DNA of 48,364 nt from Ascidiaceihabitans sp. (GTDB lineage Bacteria; Pseudomonadota; Alphaproteobacteria; Rhodobacterales; Rhodobacteraceae): the NCBI GenBank assembly GCA_028825475.1, contig JAPKAB010000020.1, positions 1-48,364 on the forward strand, in the 5' to 3' direction. The position numbers and the translations under genes were made by a program. This document shows positions 35,350-42,976 of this stretch, piece by piece; positions within the stretch are counted from its first letter, which is position 1; each line of letters opens with the position of its first letter. The notes under the pieces are model-generated. The model ran no database searches. It was not told the origin of the DNA and saw only the letters and a list, made by a program, of their open reading frames with translations.

Positions 35350-36588
35350 ATGACAAAGCGTAAATTAACTTCTCAATTCCTGAACTCTAATCTCGAAAGT
35401 GGTCGCTATTACGATGACGGGGGGGCCGGCCTTAATTTACACGTTCGCAATAGCGGCTCAAAAAACTGGTCACAAAAGATTAGGTTTCAGGGCAAACAAT
35501 ACGAATTGGGCCTTGGCAGCTTCCCAATGGTCTCCCTTGCAGAAGCACGGAGTATCGCAGCACAAAACAAATCGAATGTGGGGAAAGGCATAAATCCCAA
35601 ATTTGAAGCTTCAGCGCCAAAAACAATCCCTACATTCTCGGAAATATCCAAACTAGTAGTCACACTCAAGCATAACGAACTTTCAAATGAAAAACACAAA
35701 GCTCAGTGGTCATCTACCCTTGTCCGCTACGCCTACCCTATTTTGGCAAACATACCGGTCAACCTAATAACTGTTGATCACGTGCTGCAGGCTCTGGAGC
35801 CGATTTGGTTGACAAAAAATGTAACAGCAAGGCGCACGCGCAGTCGAATTGAAGCCGTACTAAACTACGCAATTGTTAAGAAATATATGCCCGCACCGAA
35901 TCCAGCCGTTTGGCAGGGAAACCTATCCGCATTGCTACCATCATTACCAACAGATCCTGGCACAAATCACATGCCAGCGTTGCAACTCAAAGATGTCCAA
36001 CGTTGGTGGTTAGAATTGCAAAATCGTAATGGCACAGGTGCAAACGCCCTAAAATTGTTGATTTTAACCGGAGCGCGATCAGGCGAAGTCCGAGGTATGA
36101 CTTGGGACGAAATACACTTCTTTAATGAGGAGGAAACTCAACGACGCGGGTACCTTGGCATTTGGCAAATTCCAGCACGTAGAATGAAAAGCAGGCGGGA
36201 CCATCGAGTGCCACTCACGCACGAAATGATCAGATTGATCAGAGGCAACAACAAGCGCGATGGTCTAATTTTTCCATCATCAAAAGGCACGCCCATCTCT
36301 GACATGACCATGTCAGCGTTGATGAAACGAATGCATAAATCAGATGACATTGGTTTTGTTGATGCAAAATCAAATAAACCAGCAGTACCTCATGGTTTAC
36401 GCTCAACCTTCCGAGATTGGGTAGCGGAAAACAATCAATCTCGAGAGGCCGCAGAACTGCAGCTCGCTCACAAGTTTGGCTCCGCTCTAGAGCATACATA
36501 TTATCGGACTGATCTTATAGATCAACGCGCTAAGCTTCTGGATAATTGGATTCAGTTTCTAAAAAACGTAAATGCTGGCTGGGATTAA
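35350..36588 (+). CDS. P4-type tyrosine recombinase (integrase)
   Basis: A 412-residue integrase. The N-terminal DUF4102-type domain ('YDDGGAGLNLHVRNSGSKNW', 'ELGLGSFPMVSLAEARSIA') precedes a SAM-like core-binding domain and a catalytic domain. The active-site residues are R in 'LTGARSGEVRGMTWDEI', H and R in 'PHGLRSTFRDW', H in 'LAHKFGS' and nucleophile Y in 'LEHTYYRTDL'. It integrates and excises the element by site-specific recombination. ATG 35350 directly follows GGGGGC and gives the standard start 'MTKRKLT'; the frame from 35293 is not needed. Confidence 0.93.
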   Translation: MTKRKLTSQFLNSNLESGRYYDDGGAGLNLHVRNSGSKNWSQKIRFQGKQYELGLGSFPMVSLAEARSIAAQNKSNVGKGINPKFEASAPKTIPTFSEISKLVVTLKHNELSNEKHKAQWSSTLVRYAYPILANIPVNLITVDHVLQALEPIWLTKNVTARRTRSRIEAVLNYAIVKKYMPAPNPAVWQGNLSALLPSLPTDPGTNHMPALQLKDVQRWWLELQNRNGTGANALKLLILTGARSGEVRGMTWDEIHFFNEEETQRRGYLGIWQIPARRMKSRRDHRVPLTHEMIRLIRGNNKRDGLIFPSSKGTPISDMTMSALMKRMHKSDDIGFVDAKSNKPAVPHGLRSTFRDWVAENNQSREAAELQLAHKFGSALEHTYYRTDLIDQRAKLLDNWIQFLKNVNAGWD

Positions 36589-36592
36589 GAAA

Positions 36593-37273
36593 ATGACTGA
36601 AAATCGTGATCTATTGGAAGTTAAAGTCGTAGAGGTTTTACGTAAACACTTTGAGGAAGCATCAGATTACGACATTAACATTGAAGCTATGAGAGTTACT
36701 TTACCCTTAAAGATTGGAACCAAGGCAGAGTACACACGCCAATGGAAAACTTTGATCCGCGGTGAAATCAAAAATATACGCAAATTACAGGCGCTAACAA
36801 TTGAAACAACAGCAATCATTGAAAAGCTTCACTCTTCGTCTCTAATCCAGATTGCTAATGCGTGGTCGCCTCTCGATGGCAAAGAACGCAACGTAAGCGA
36901 ATATCGAAATTCCATAAATGAAATTAAAAACAAAATCAGTGAATTAACGTGCGTACTTCATCTTGGGGAACAAAACATTAAAGATCGCTATCCACAACAT
37001 GAAACTGAAATGGGGCGCGAACGGAAAGATGGTGCAACAATGTGCGCCTACATGGCTGGATTATCATTTTTTTACCTCAAGGATAAACGTCCAACGGTTA
37101 TTTATGACCCTTATGAAGAGGCATCCAAAGGACCATTCCTGGATTTAGTTTCTGATCTATTTTTTGCCTTAAATATTGAGGCTAACGCTGAGGCTAGTGC
37201 AAGAAAAGCAGCAAAATCTTTTAGGAAAGAAACTCACCCCGTCACTGGCGCATTTCTTCCATTATTCACGTAA
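36593..37273 (+). CDS. Unknown protein, cargo position next to integrase
   Basis: A 226-residue soluble protein, no signal or membrane helix. Residues about 1-135 are predicted helical with many charged residues ('LIRGEIKNIRKLQALTIETT', 'NSINEIKNKISELT'). The C-terminal part has 'RPTVIYDPYEEASKGPFLDL', then a short amphipathic helix and 'ASARKAAKSF'. That 'YDP...GPFLDLV...F.AL.I.A' pattern recurs in unknown proteins of alphaproteobacterial mobile elements as far as I recall. It starts five bases after the integrase stop. AT-rich codon use suggests transfer. I do not know its function; an element-biology or defence role is only a guess from position. Confidence 0.75.
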   Translation: MTENRDLLEVKVVEVLRKHFEEASDYDINIEAMRVTLPLKIGTKAEYTRQWKTLIRGEIKNIRKLQALTIETTAIIEKLHSSSLIQIANAWSPLDGKERNVSEYRNSINEIKNKISELTCVLHLGEQNIKDRYPQHETEMGRERKDGATMCAYMAGLSFFYLKDKRPTVIYDPYEEASKGPFLDLVSDLFFALNIEANAEASARKAAKSFRKETHPVTGAFLPLFT

Positions 37274-37327
37274 TACGAGTTGCTCTAGCGTTCCTGCATG
37301 ATCTAAATTTGTAGGAGGTGTACCAAA

Positions 37328-37516
37328 ATGGTGCCGCAAATTCTTCGCCGCAAGCAACTTGAAACACGGTTGGGTTTATCCCGAAGCTCTATCTATAAAA
37401 TGATGGCAGATGGGAAGTTTCCTTATCCAATCAAACTTGGAAATCGATCAGTCGGTTGGATATCTTCTGACATTGAAAAATGGCTAGAAGACCTTCAGGT
37501 CGCTCAAAATGACTAA
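37328..37516 (+). CDS. AlpA-family helix-turn-helix regulator
   Basis: A 62-residue MerR-like winged-helix protein of the AlpA/excisionase group: 'QILRRKQLETRLGLSRSSIYKMMADGKFPYPIKLGNRSVGWISSDIEKWL'. In P4-like elements AlpA proteins activate the integrase or replication genes or act as directionality factors. It has an unusually strong ribosome site (AGGAGGTG, eight bases before ATG). It overlaps the next gene by eight bases. Confidence 0.9.
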   Translation: MVPQILRRKQLETRLGLSRSSIYKMMADGKFPYPIKLGNRSVGWISSDIEKWLEDLQVAQND

Positions 37517-37844
37517 CCAGGAATACCCCCCCCGCCCCTCCAAATATAACGGGTTAACCCCAGTAAATATTACCTCACACAGAGAGCGCGACGATAATTA
37601 TCAGCACGTCATCGTACAGCTTGATCCACGTTGGCGCATTATTGAATGCCGAGACGCTATTCAGTGGATTATCCAGAAGCGTTCTGCAGAACCCCTGAAC
37701 CCAGGCTATTGGCTTGGTGCAAGCTACGTTACTGACCGAAACAAGCTGATCGAGCTGAGTACAGCTCTAGGATTGCTCTCAGAGCCATCTTCAAGGGCTG
37801 TGCTGGAAGCTCTTCCATCAAGCGTAACTGAGCTGCGCAAATAG
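37509..37844 (+). CDS. Unknown protein of the mobile element
   Basis: A 111-residue protein that overlaps the alpA-like gene. The N-terminus is proline-rich; the middle has 'IVQLDPRWRIIECRDAIQWIIQKRS' and 'GYWLGASYVTDRNKLIELS'. This is a compact soluble domain often seen next to primase genes in such islands, but I cannot name a family. It may be part of the replication module. Confidence 0.7.
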   Translation: MTNQEYPPRPSKYNGLTPVNITSHRERDDNYQHVIVQLDPRWRIIECRDAIQWIIQKRSAEPLNPGYWLGASYVTDRNKLIELSTALGLLSEPSSRAVLEALPSSVTELRK

Positions 37845-37848
37845 TTAA

Positions 37849-37870
37849 CCCACGGCGCTATGACCGTGGG
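37849..37870 (+). other. Hairpin ahead of the primase-like gene
   Basis: CCCACGG (37849-37855) pairs with CCGTGGG (37864-37870) around an 8-base loop, five bases before the ATG at 37876. There is no T run, so it is not a clear terminator. It could limit translation of the next gene or be a protein-binding or origin-type site. Confidence 0.5.
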
Positions 37871-37875
37871 CTTGG

Positions 37876-39204
37876 ATGGCATGTAATTTTACAGGTTACC
37901 CATCCACTCTACCTGATTGGTCGATGCGCCTCAATGATGAGGCACTTAAAATGCAAGACAATACGTCAAGCGGAGAGCTAAACAGCTCTGCATATATTTC
38001 GATACTGAGAAATCACCGGTGGATGGGCAAACGTTTCTTTTTGGACGATGACGGCCAGTTACAAAAACAAGCAAACGGCTTGTTCAGCAAAGGCTATGTA
38101 ACAGTACAAAATGCAAACAACGCTAAAGAACTGGCAGAGCTGGCGCAAAACCTCACACCAAAAGACGCACTTTGCCTTGGTCAGCCCAGAGGCGTAAATG
38201 CTTTAGGTACTGCACCAGTTGCAACACGACAGGCACAGCAGGCATTGGTCAACAGTTCTGTACCAATTCTCTCTCGCACCAAAGACGACTTTAGCTTTGG
38301 GCAGGGTCAGGGTTGGCTGCTACTGGATTACGACACAAGAGGCCTCTCAGAGGCGGTTTTCTCCAGAATAGAACAGCTTGGTGGTATCATGAATGCCCTG
38401 CATCATGTGTGGCCAGAACTGGAAAACAGTGACTTCGTGGTTCGCCCTTCATCATCTGCCGGTGTGCATATTATTGGCGATCCAGCACCTAGTGTCAGTG
38501 GCTTTCACATGTTCGTTCGCCTGAAACGAGCTGCCGACATCCCACAGGCTCTTAAAACACTCCACAGCCGCTGCTGGCTACACGGTCTGGGATACCACAT
38601 GATCAGCAAGTCAGGACATTTGCTGGATCGCTCCATCGTCGACATTACTGTTGGTAGCCCTGAGCGTTTAATATTCTCAGCACCACCAGTATTAGGCGAA
38701 GGCATTGTACGCGAACATCAGTATGCAGCCGTTCATCAAGGCGTCGAGATGCCATGCCCCAAAGCGCCGTTCGGGGCGCAGTGGAGCCGCGCACGCGACA
38801 TAGATCGTCAACGGTCCCAACCTGATGCTGCCAAACAGCGTTCGATATATTTGCGTAAATCGATAGAGGACCGGCAGGCAAGTCATGGTGGGTCCTACGT
38901 TTCCGCGGAGGCGATAGTCTTGAACCGGATTGAAGGACGACAGCTGCTTGATGACGATGTTTTGCACCTCCCCTCAGGGGCGACAGTCACCGTTGGTGAT
39001 ATTCTTGATCAGATAAAACTCGGTGAACGCATTAGCTGTGCTGACCCAATCGAGGGGCGAGAATACAACCCCACAGCAGCAGCTGTCTTGTGGGAGCTAC
39101 CCCATAAGTTTCCAGCTCTGATCAGCCACGCACACGGCGAACTTACGAGGTATAGTTTTGCGCGCTTTTCTTCAGCTGGAGCCAAGTCTTGGGAGGTGGC
39201 GTAA
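37876..39204 (+). CDS. Primase-like protein (archaeo-eukaryotic primase fold suspected)
   Basis: A 442-residue protein. The centre has features of AEP/prim-pol catalytic domains: an acidic pair D151 and D153 in 'WLLLDYDTRG', a histidine H198 in 'RPSSSAGVHIIGD', and a third acidic residue D256 in 'DRSIVDITVGSPERLIF'. Replication genes of this kind are usually followed by, or fused to, an SF3/D5 helicase, which is exactly the next gene (stop and start overlap by one base). It probably primes replication of the excised element. The start is uncertain: ATGs at 37924 and 37951 are alternatives, and 37876 has no strong ribosome site. Confidence 0.65.
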   Translation: MACNFTGYPSTLPDWSMRLNDEALKMQDNTSSGELNSSAYISILRNHRWMGKRFFLDDDGQLQKQANGLFSKGYVTVQNANNAKELAELAQNLTPKDALCLGQPRGVNALGTAPVATRQAQQALVNSSVPILSRTKDDFSFGQGQGWLLLDYDTRGLSEAVFSRIEQLGGIMNALHHVWPELENSDFVVRPSSSAGVHIIGDPAPSVSGFHMFVRLKRAADIPQALKTLHSRCWLHGLGYHMISKSGHLLDRSIVDITVGSPERLIFSAPPVLGEGIVREHQYAAVHQGVEMPCPKAPFGAQWSRARDIDRQRSQPDAAKQRSIYLRKSIEDRQASHGGSYVSAEAIVLNRIEGRQLLDDDVLHLPSGATVTVGDILDQIKLGERISCADPIEGREYNPTAAAVLWELPHKFPALISHAHGELTRYSFARFSSAGAKSWEVA

Positions 39205-40496
39205 TGAAGACCAATGTTAAAACCCTGTCGGACTTAGATCTCGCCATCATGCTGGAAGATCAGTTTGGAACTGAAAACCTTATCAAGGCTCCATCTGGAA
39301 TTTGGCACTTTAATGGCCTGACTTGGCGTCTGCTCTCTGATGACGAACTAAAAGCTGCAGCGACCATTTTACTTGCCGAAAGGGTAGACAGTGTTATGAG
39401 GAGCCGCCTTTCGGGAATGCTTGAGGTGTTTAAAACCTATAACTGGATATCGAATGTCGACTTTGAACTGGGCGACCCCAGCATTGTGGTTATGGCGGAT
39501 GGTTACCGAGCTTATAGTTCTGGGGCGTGGAACAAAATTGATGCGGATCGTGAGCTGCGCCGCAGGATATGTCTTCCAGCGTCCTATACTGAAGCGCGAC
39601 CCGAGCAGTTCGACAAGTTTTTACGTGACATACTGTGCGATGCAGAGGGCAAACCTCTTACCGACAGCGAGGTTCTCACAGAATTGATATGGGAGATGTT
39701 GGGTTATTGTTTGGCGACCCATACCCGTTATGAACGCTGTTTTATACTCTGTGGACCCGGCGCGAATGGCAAAAGCGTTTTGGGTGCCGTTGCAAAAGCT
39801 ATGGTTGGCCGTGCCAATACTGCCTCCATTCAGCCTGCCCAAATGGGCAGTGTATTCCAACGCTCTAATCTCGAGGGAAAGCTGCTCAATCTTGTCACCG
39901 AGCTTAATCAGAAAGAGGAGCTACAAGACGGTTTGCTCAAGGCCATCGTATCCGGTGAAATGATGTCCGTGGAGCGTAAGTTTCAGCCAGTGCGGGAGAT
40001 TGAACCATTTGCCAAACACATCATCCTGACAAACCACCTGCCGCGTATAAGCGATTATTCCGATGGGTTGTTCCGCCGTGTCAGCATCATTCCATTGCAA
40101 CGGCAGTTTCTAGGAGCTTCGGCAGACCCGCTCCTAATCAACAAACTAACGGGGGAGCTGGATGCGATTACATCATGCGCACTCGACGCGCTCGGGCGGC
40201 TCATTGATCGAAACGGCAACTTCACTGAACCACAGAGCTGCCTTGCCGCAAAAGATACATGGCGGTCAGACAACAATCACATCATGCAGTATATCGCAGA
40301 GCGCGTATATCCCACCCCCCATGGCAGCGTATCCGTACAGGATATGTATGAAGATTATCGCAACTGGTTTGCCTCCACTGGTCTGCGCGGGCAGCTGGGC
40401 CGCAAACAGTTTGCGAACCGCGTTGAGGCTGCTGGCGTCACAAAATCCTCGCGGCGCAGTCAGGGCTACTTTTTTATGAATGTGAGCCTGCGATGA
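39204..40496 (+). CDS. D5/P4-type SF3 helicase (DUF5906 class)
   Basis: A 430-residue superfamily 3 helicase. The N-terminal D5_N-like region precedes Walker A 'GPGANGKS' (184-191), a B-motif region near 'LLNLVTELNQKEELQDG', and motif C near 'KHIILTNHLPRISDYSDGLFRRVSIIPL' with the sensor asparagine and arginine finger. A C-terminal winged-helix-like segment follows ('LGRKQFANRVEAAGVTKSS'). It unwinds the origin of the element. ATG 39204 follows GGGAGGTGG and overlaps the previous stop; the frame from 39189 adds five residues without support. Confidence 0.92.
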   Translation: MKTNVKTLSDLDLAIMLEDQFGTENLIKAPSGIWHFNGLTWRLLSDDELKAAATILLAERVDSVMRSRLSGMLEVFKTYNWISNVDFELGDPSIVVMADGYRAYSSGAWNKIDADRELRRRICLPASYTEARPEQFDKFLRDILCDAEGKPLTDSEVLTELIWEMLGYCLATHTRYERCFILCGPGANGKSVLGAVAKAMVGRANTASIQPAQMGSVFQRSNLEGKLLNLVTELNQKEELQDGLLKAIVSGEMMSVERKFQPVREIEPFAKHIILTNHLPRISDYSDGLFRRVSIIPLQRQFLGASADPLLINKLTGELDAITSCALDALGRLIDRNGNFTEPQSCLAAKDTWRSDNNHIMQYIAERVYPTPHGSVSVQDMYEDYRNWFASTGLRGQLGRKQFANRVEAAGVTKSSRRSQGYFFMNVSLR

Positions 40497-40804
40497 GCGC
40501 GCCGGATGTACAAAGTGTACTTTGCGTAGTTTCTTCTGAAACCTCTAATAACAGGGATGTTAGTCCTGATTCATCTCGTAGATTTCCTAGAAAGTACAGA
40601 AAGTACGCAAACTACACTCCTTGGCCTACGCCATGTGAAGTGGCAGTTGAGATGCAAACGATGGTGCGGTGCGAGTATACGGCGGCCGCATCTCGAGACT
40701 GGGCAGCATTCGACTGGGCTGAGCATTGCCTTAAACAAAAGCGTGGCATCAAAGACGATGACATTTGTGTCAGTTACGTCTGGAGGCAGTGGCAGTTTGG
40801 GTGA
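40493..40804 (+). CDS. Unknown protein at end of the mobile element, possibly truncated
   Basis: A 103-residue protein whose start overlaps the helicase stop (ATGA), so it is coupled. The middle is basic ('RRFPRKYRKYANY') and the end has 'AAFDWAEHCLKQKRGIKDDDICVSYVWRQWQFG'. Its stop codon lies exactly where homology to an IS6-family transposase begins on the other strand (40805). The present C-terminus may therefore be created by the insertion or deletion. I do not recognise it. Confidence 0.6.
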   Translation: MSAPDVQSVLCVVSSETSNNRDVSPDSSRRFPRKYRKYANYTPWPTPCEVAVEMQTMVRCEYTAAASRDWAAFDWAEHCLKQKRGIKDDDICVSYVWRQWQFG

Positions 40805-41000
40805 GACTTACGTCAACACCCCGTTCATGAAGAAGGTCCTCCATATTACGGAGCGAAAGCGGGAAACAGACATACAGCATTACTGCAAGTCGGATGATGT
40901 CTGGACTGGTTTTAAAGTAGCGAAAAGGAGACTGTTTTGTCATTCAAAGATGCTACAAAGCAGCCCTGCCCGCTTCAAGCTAGTTTAATCTGACAGTACC
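40805..41000 (-). pseudogene. IS6-family transposase remnant A (left end and N-terminus)
   Basis: On the minus strand a terminal repeat GGTACTGTCAGA begins at 41000. From the ATG at 40943 the frame reads 'MTKQSPFRYFKTSPDIIRLA' and goes on through 'LRNMEDLLHERGVDVS', the N-terminal helix-turn-helix of IS6-family transposases. Homology stops abruptly at about 40805, where the last island gene ends; the DDE domain is missing. Its left end falls inside remnant B at a codon for the residue after 'WHLD', so copy A inserted into copy B. Confidence 0.75.
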
Positions 41001-41296
41001 CATCCAGGTGCCATTGCCAGTTCGAGTGTTACCCTGCCCTATTCTTACGGATTTCTCCCGCGAACTTTGACCCAAAACGTTCAACCCAAAACCGAACTGT
41101 TTCATGACATATATCGATGCCACGTTCATTCAAGATGTCTTCCACCTGACGAAAACTCAATGGATAACGTATCTAATGCATCACTGCCAATCGGATGATT
41201 TCAGGTGAAGTCTTGAAATATTTGAAGGAAGAACATGCTGTCATTTACCAAAAATAGGGATCGACCGCAAAACCGTCAAGTTTGTCTGACAATACC
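41001..41296 (-). pseudogene. IS6-family transposase remnant B (left end and N-terminus, degraded)
   Basis: On the minus strand a terminal repeat GGTATTGTCAGAC begins at 41296, followed by a frame near 41240: 'KYFKTSPEIIRLAVMH', an in-frame stop, then 'IRYPLSFRQVEDILNERGID', 'HETVRFWVERFGSKFAGEI', a second stop and 'HSNWQWHLD'. It breaks at 41001, where copy A begins. The two stops and the loss of the C-terminus show it is dead. It lies between the island and the amino-acid transporter cluster. Confidence 0.75.
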
Positions 41297-41389
41297 GTCT
41301 AATCGGTATCGGTCAATGTTAGGCAGGGATTTTCAAATTGAATAGAACAAGCAACCTCAGACGAACCTTATTCGCCGCAGACAAATCCA

Positions 41390-41410
41390 AAGCGCCTAAA
41401 ATATAGGCGG
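41390..41410 (-). terminator. Terminator after the polar amino-acid ABC operon
   Basis: On the minus strand CGCCTA pairs with TAGGCG around a short AT loop and is followed by CTTTGGATTTG, directly after the stop of the ATPase gene. The T tail is moderate. Confidence 0.55.
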
Positions 41411-42142
41411 TCACTTAAGCGCCCTTGCAAGGAACGCTTGTGTCTCTGGGCGTTGGGGCGCGTCGAATACTGCCTCAGGCGGACCTTCTTCGATGATACG
41501 CCCGCTTTGAAGGAAACAGACCTTATCGGCGGCCTCACGTGCAAAACCCATCTCATGGGTGGCCAAAACCATCGTCATGCCCTGATTTTTCAGCATCAAA
41601 AGCACGTCCAACACTTCGCCCACCAACTGCGGGTCAAGCGCAGAGGTGATTTCGTCAAAAAGCATCACCTCGGGACGCATCGCCAATGCACGCACAATAG
41701 CCACACGTTGTTGTTGCCCACCTGAAAGCTGATCAGGGTAGTTGTCGATCCTGTCGGCAAGGCCGAATTTGGTGAACAACTCTTCAACTTCGCTACGCAA
41801 TTCGTCACGCGATTTCCCATGCACACAGCGCGGCGCAAGCATCGCATTTTCGAGCGCTGTCATATGCGGGAACAGATTAAAGCTCTGGAAAACCATCCCG
41901 ATCCGCGCACGTACTTTTTGTGGGTTCAAACCAGGTTCGGCGATATCTTCACCATCCAAATATATCGCGCCATCCTCAACCGGTTCTAACAGGTTAATAC
42001 AACGCAACAGCGTGGATTTTCCCGCACCCGATGCCCCGATAAGGCAAACCATCTGACCTTGTTCCACATCCAGATCTATGCCGTCACAAACCGTCACATT
42101 CCCAAAGCGCTTGATCACGCCGCGCAGTTCAAGTTTCGCCAT
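41411..42142 (-). CDS. Polar amino-acid ABC transporter ATPase (GlnQ/HisP type)
   Basis: A 243-residue ABC ATPase of the polar amino-acid importer family. Walker A is 'GASGAGKSTLLRCINLLE', the signature is 'LSGGQQQRVAIVRAL', Walker B is 'VMLFDEITSALDPQLVGEV', and the H-loop is 'VLATHEMGFAREAAD'. It hydrolyses ATP to drive uptake through the permease encoded just upstream (one-base overlap). It is the last gene of the cluster. Confidence 0.95.
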   Translation of the reverse strand: MAKLELRGVIKRFGNVTVCDGIDLDVEQGQMVCLIGASGAGKSTLLRCINLLEPVEDGAIYLDGEDIAEPGLNPQKVRARIGMVFQSFNLFPHMTALENAMLAPRCVHGKSRDELRSEVEELFTKFGLADRIDNYPDQLSGGQQQRVAIVRALAMRPEVMLFDEITSALDPQLVGEVLDVLLMLKNQGMTMVLATHEMGFAREAADKVCFLQSGRIIEEGPPEAVFDAPQRPETQAFLARALK

Positions 42143-42975
42143 TAACTGCGCGCTTTCTGTTGCTTGGCCATCAGGTAGTCGGCATAGCGTGTTGCGGGAA
42201 TTGTGACGATCAAAAAGATGATGGCAGCCCCCACATAAGGCGTGAAGTTTGCAGTAAGGGATTTGAAAACCCCCGCTTGGCGAAAGATCTCGACAGGGCC
42301 GATAAAGCTCAGCAATGACACGTCTTTTTGTAACGCAATCAGCATATTCATCTGGGACGGCACCACATTGCGCACCGCTTGTGGTAAGACCACATAGCGC
42401 ATGACATGCCTCTCTGATAGGCCCAATGACAACGCAGCAGAGCGTTGGCTGTGATGCACGCTTTCGATGCCAGAGCGAAAGATTTCAGCCACATAGGCCG
42501 AATAGGTCAGGATCAGCGCCAGCGACCCCCAGATATAAGGCGAATTATACGGACGCGGCAGGCCAAGACCCGGGATACCAAAGCCGATTAGATAGACCGT
42601 CAGTATGACAGGCACACCACGGAAAACATCGGTGAAAACGGCACCAAAGATCCGCAGCGGAAAGAACGCAGGGGATTTCGCATCGCGTGCGAGGGCGATC
42701 AAAAGCCCAAGAATAGCAATCGCAGGCGCACACAATGCGAAGATCATCACATTGACTTTGAAAGCCTCCAGCAGTTTCGGAAAGGTATCGGCCAGCACTC
42801 CACTGTTGAAAAAGCTGCGTTGCACCTTTTCCCAACCCGGTGCCATTGGCACAAACATCACAATCGCTGCGATGACCAAAGCGGTACTTGTGCCCGCAAT
42901 GATCAGCGACCGGCGGCGCTGTGCCGCTTCATAGCGTTGACGGCGGGTCATACCCACCGCTTGGTTATCGCTCAC
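42142..42975 (-). CDS. Polar amino-acid ABC transporter permease (HisM/GlnP type)
   Basis: A 277-residue inner-membrane permease. After a basic cytoplasmic N-terminus ('TRRQRYEAAQRRRS') there are about six membrane segments, and the EAA loop reads 'HHSQRSAALSLGLSERHVMRYVVLPQAVRNVVPS'. It has 'VFRGVPVILTVYLI', a polar amino-acid permease hallmark. Only one permease gene is present, so the channel is probably a homodimer. The start lies one base before the end of the binding-protein gene. Confidence 0.93.
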   Translation of the reverse strand: MSDNQAVGMTRRQRYEAAQRRRSLIIAGTSTALVIAAIVMFVPMAPGWEKVQRSFFNSGVLADTFPKLLEAFKVNVMIFALCAPAIAILGLLIALARDAKSPAFFPLRIFGAVFTDVFRGVPVILTVYLIGFGIPGLGLPRPYNSPYIWGSLALILTYSAYVAEIFRSGIESVHHSQRSAALSLGLSERHVMRYVVLPQAVRNVVPSQMNMLIALQKDVSLLSFIGPVEIFRQAGVFKSLTANFTPYVGAAIIFLIVTIPATRYADYLMAKQQKARS

Positions 42976-42976
42976 T

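Larger units (their letters stand above)
35326..40804 (+). mobile_element. P4-like integrative element (integrase, AlpA, primase, SF3 helicase)
   Basis: A block of co-directed plus-strand genes, different in base composition and content from the flanking chromosome: integrase, unknown protein, AlpA-type regulator, unknown, primase-like, D5/SF3 helicase, unknown. There are no capsid, tail, terminase or conjugation genes, so it resembles a phage satellite or an integrated plasmid-type replicon. The left edge is set at the repeats before the integrase and could extend to about 34980. The right edge is set where an IS6-family remnant begins. I could not find a matching attachment repeat. Confidence 0.7.

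Noticed and set aside
40557-40988. 143-codon plus-strand frame at the end of the island
   Set aside because: It overlaps the coupled 103-codon frame and then runs antisense through IS6 remnant A.
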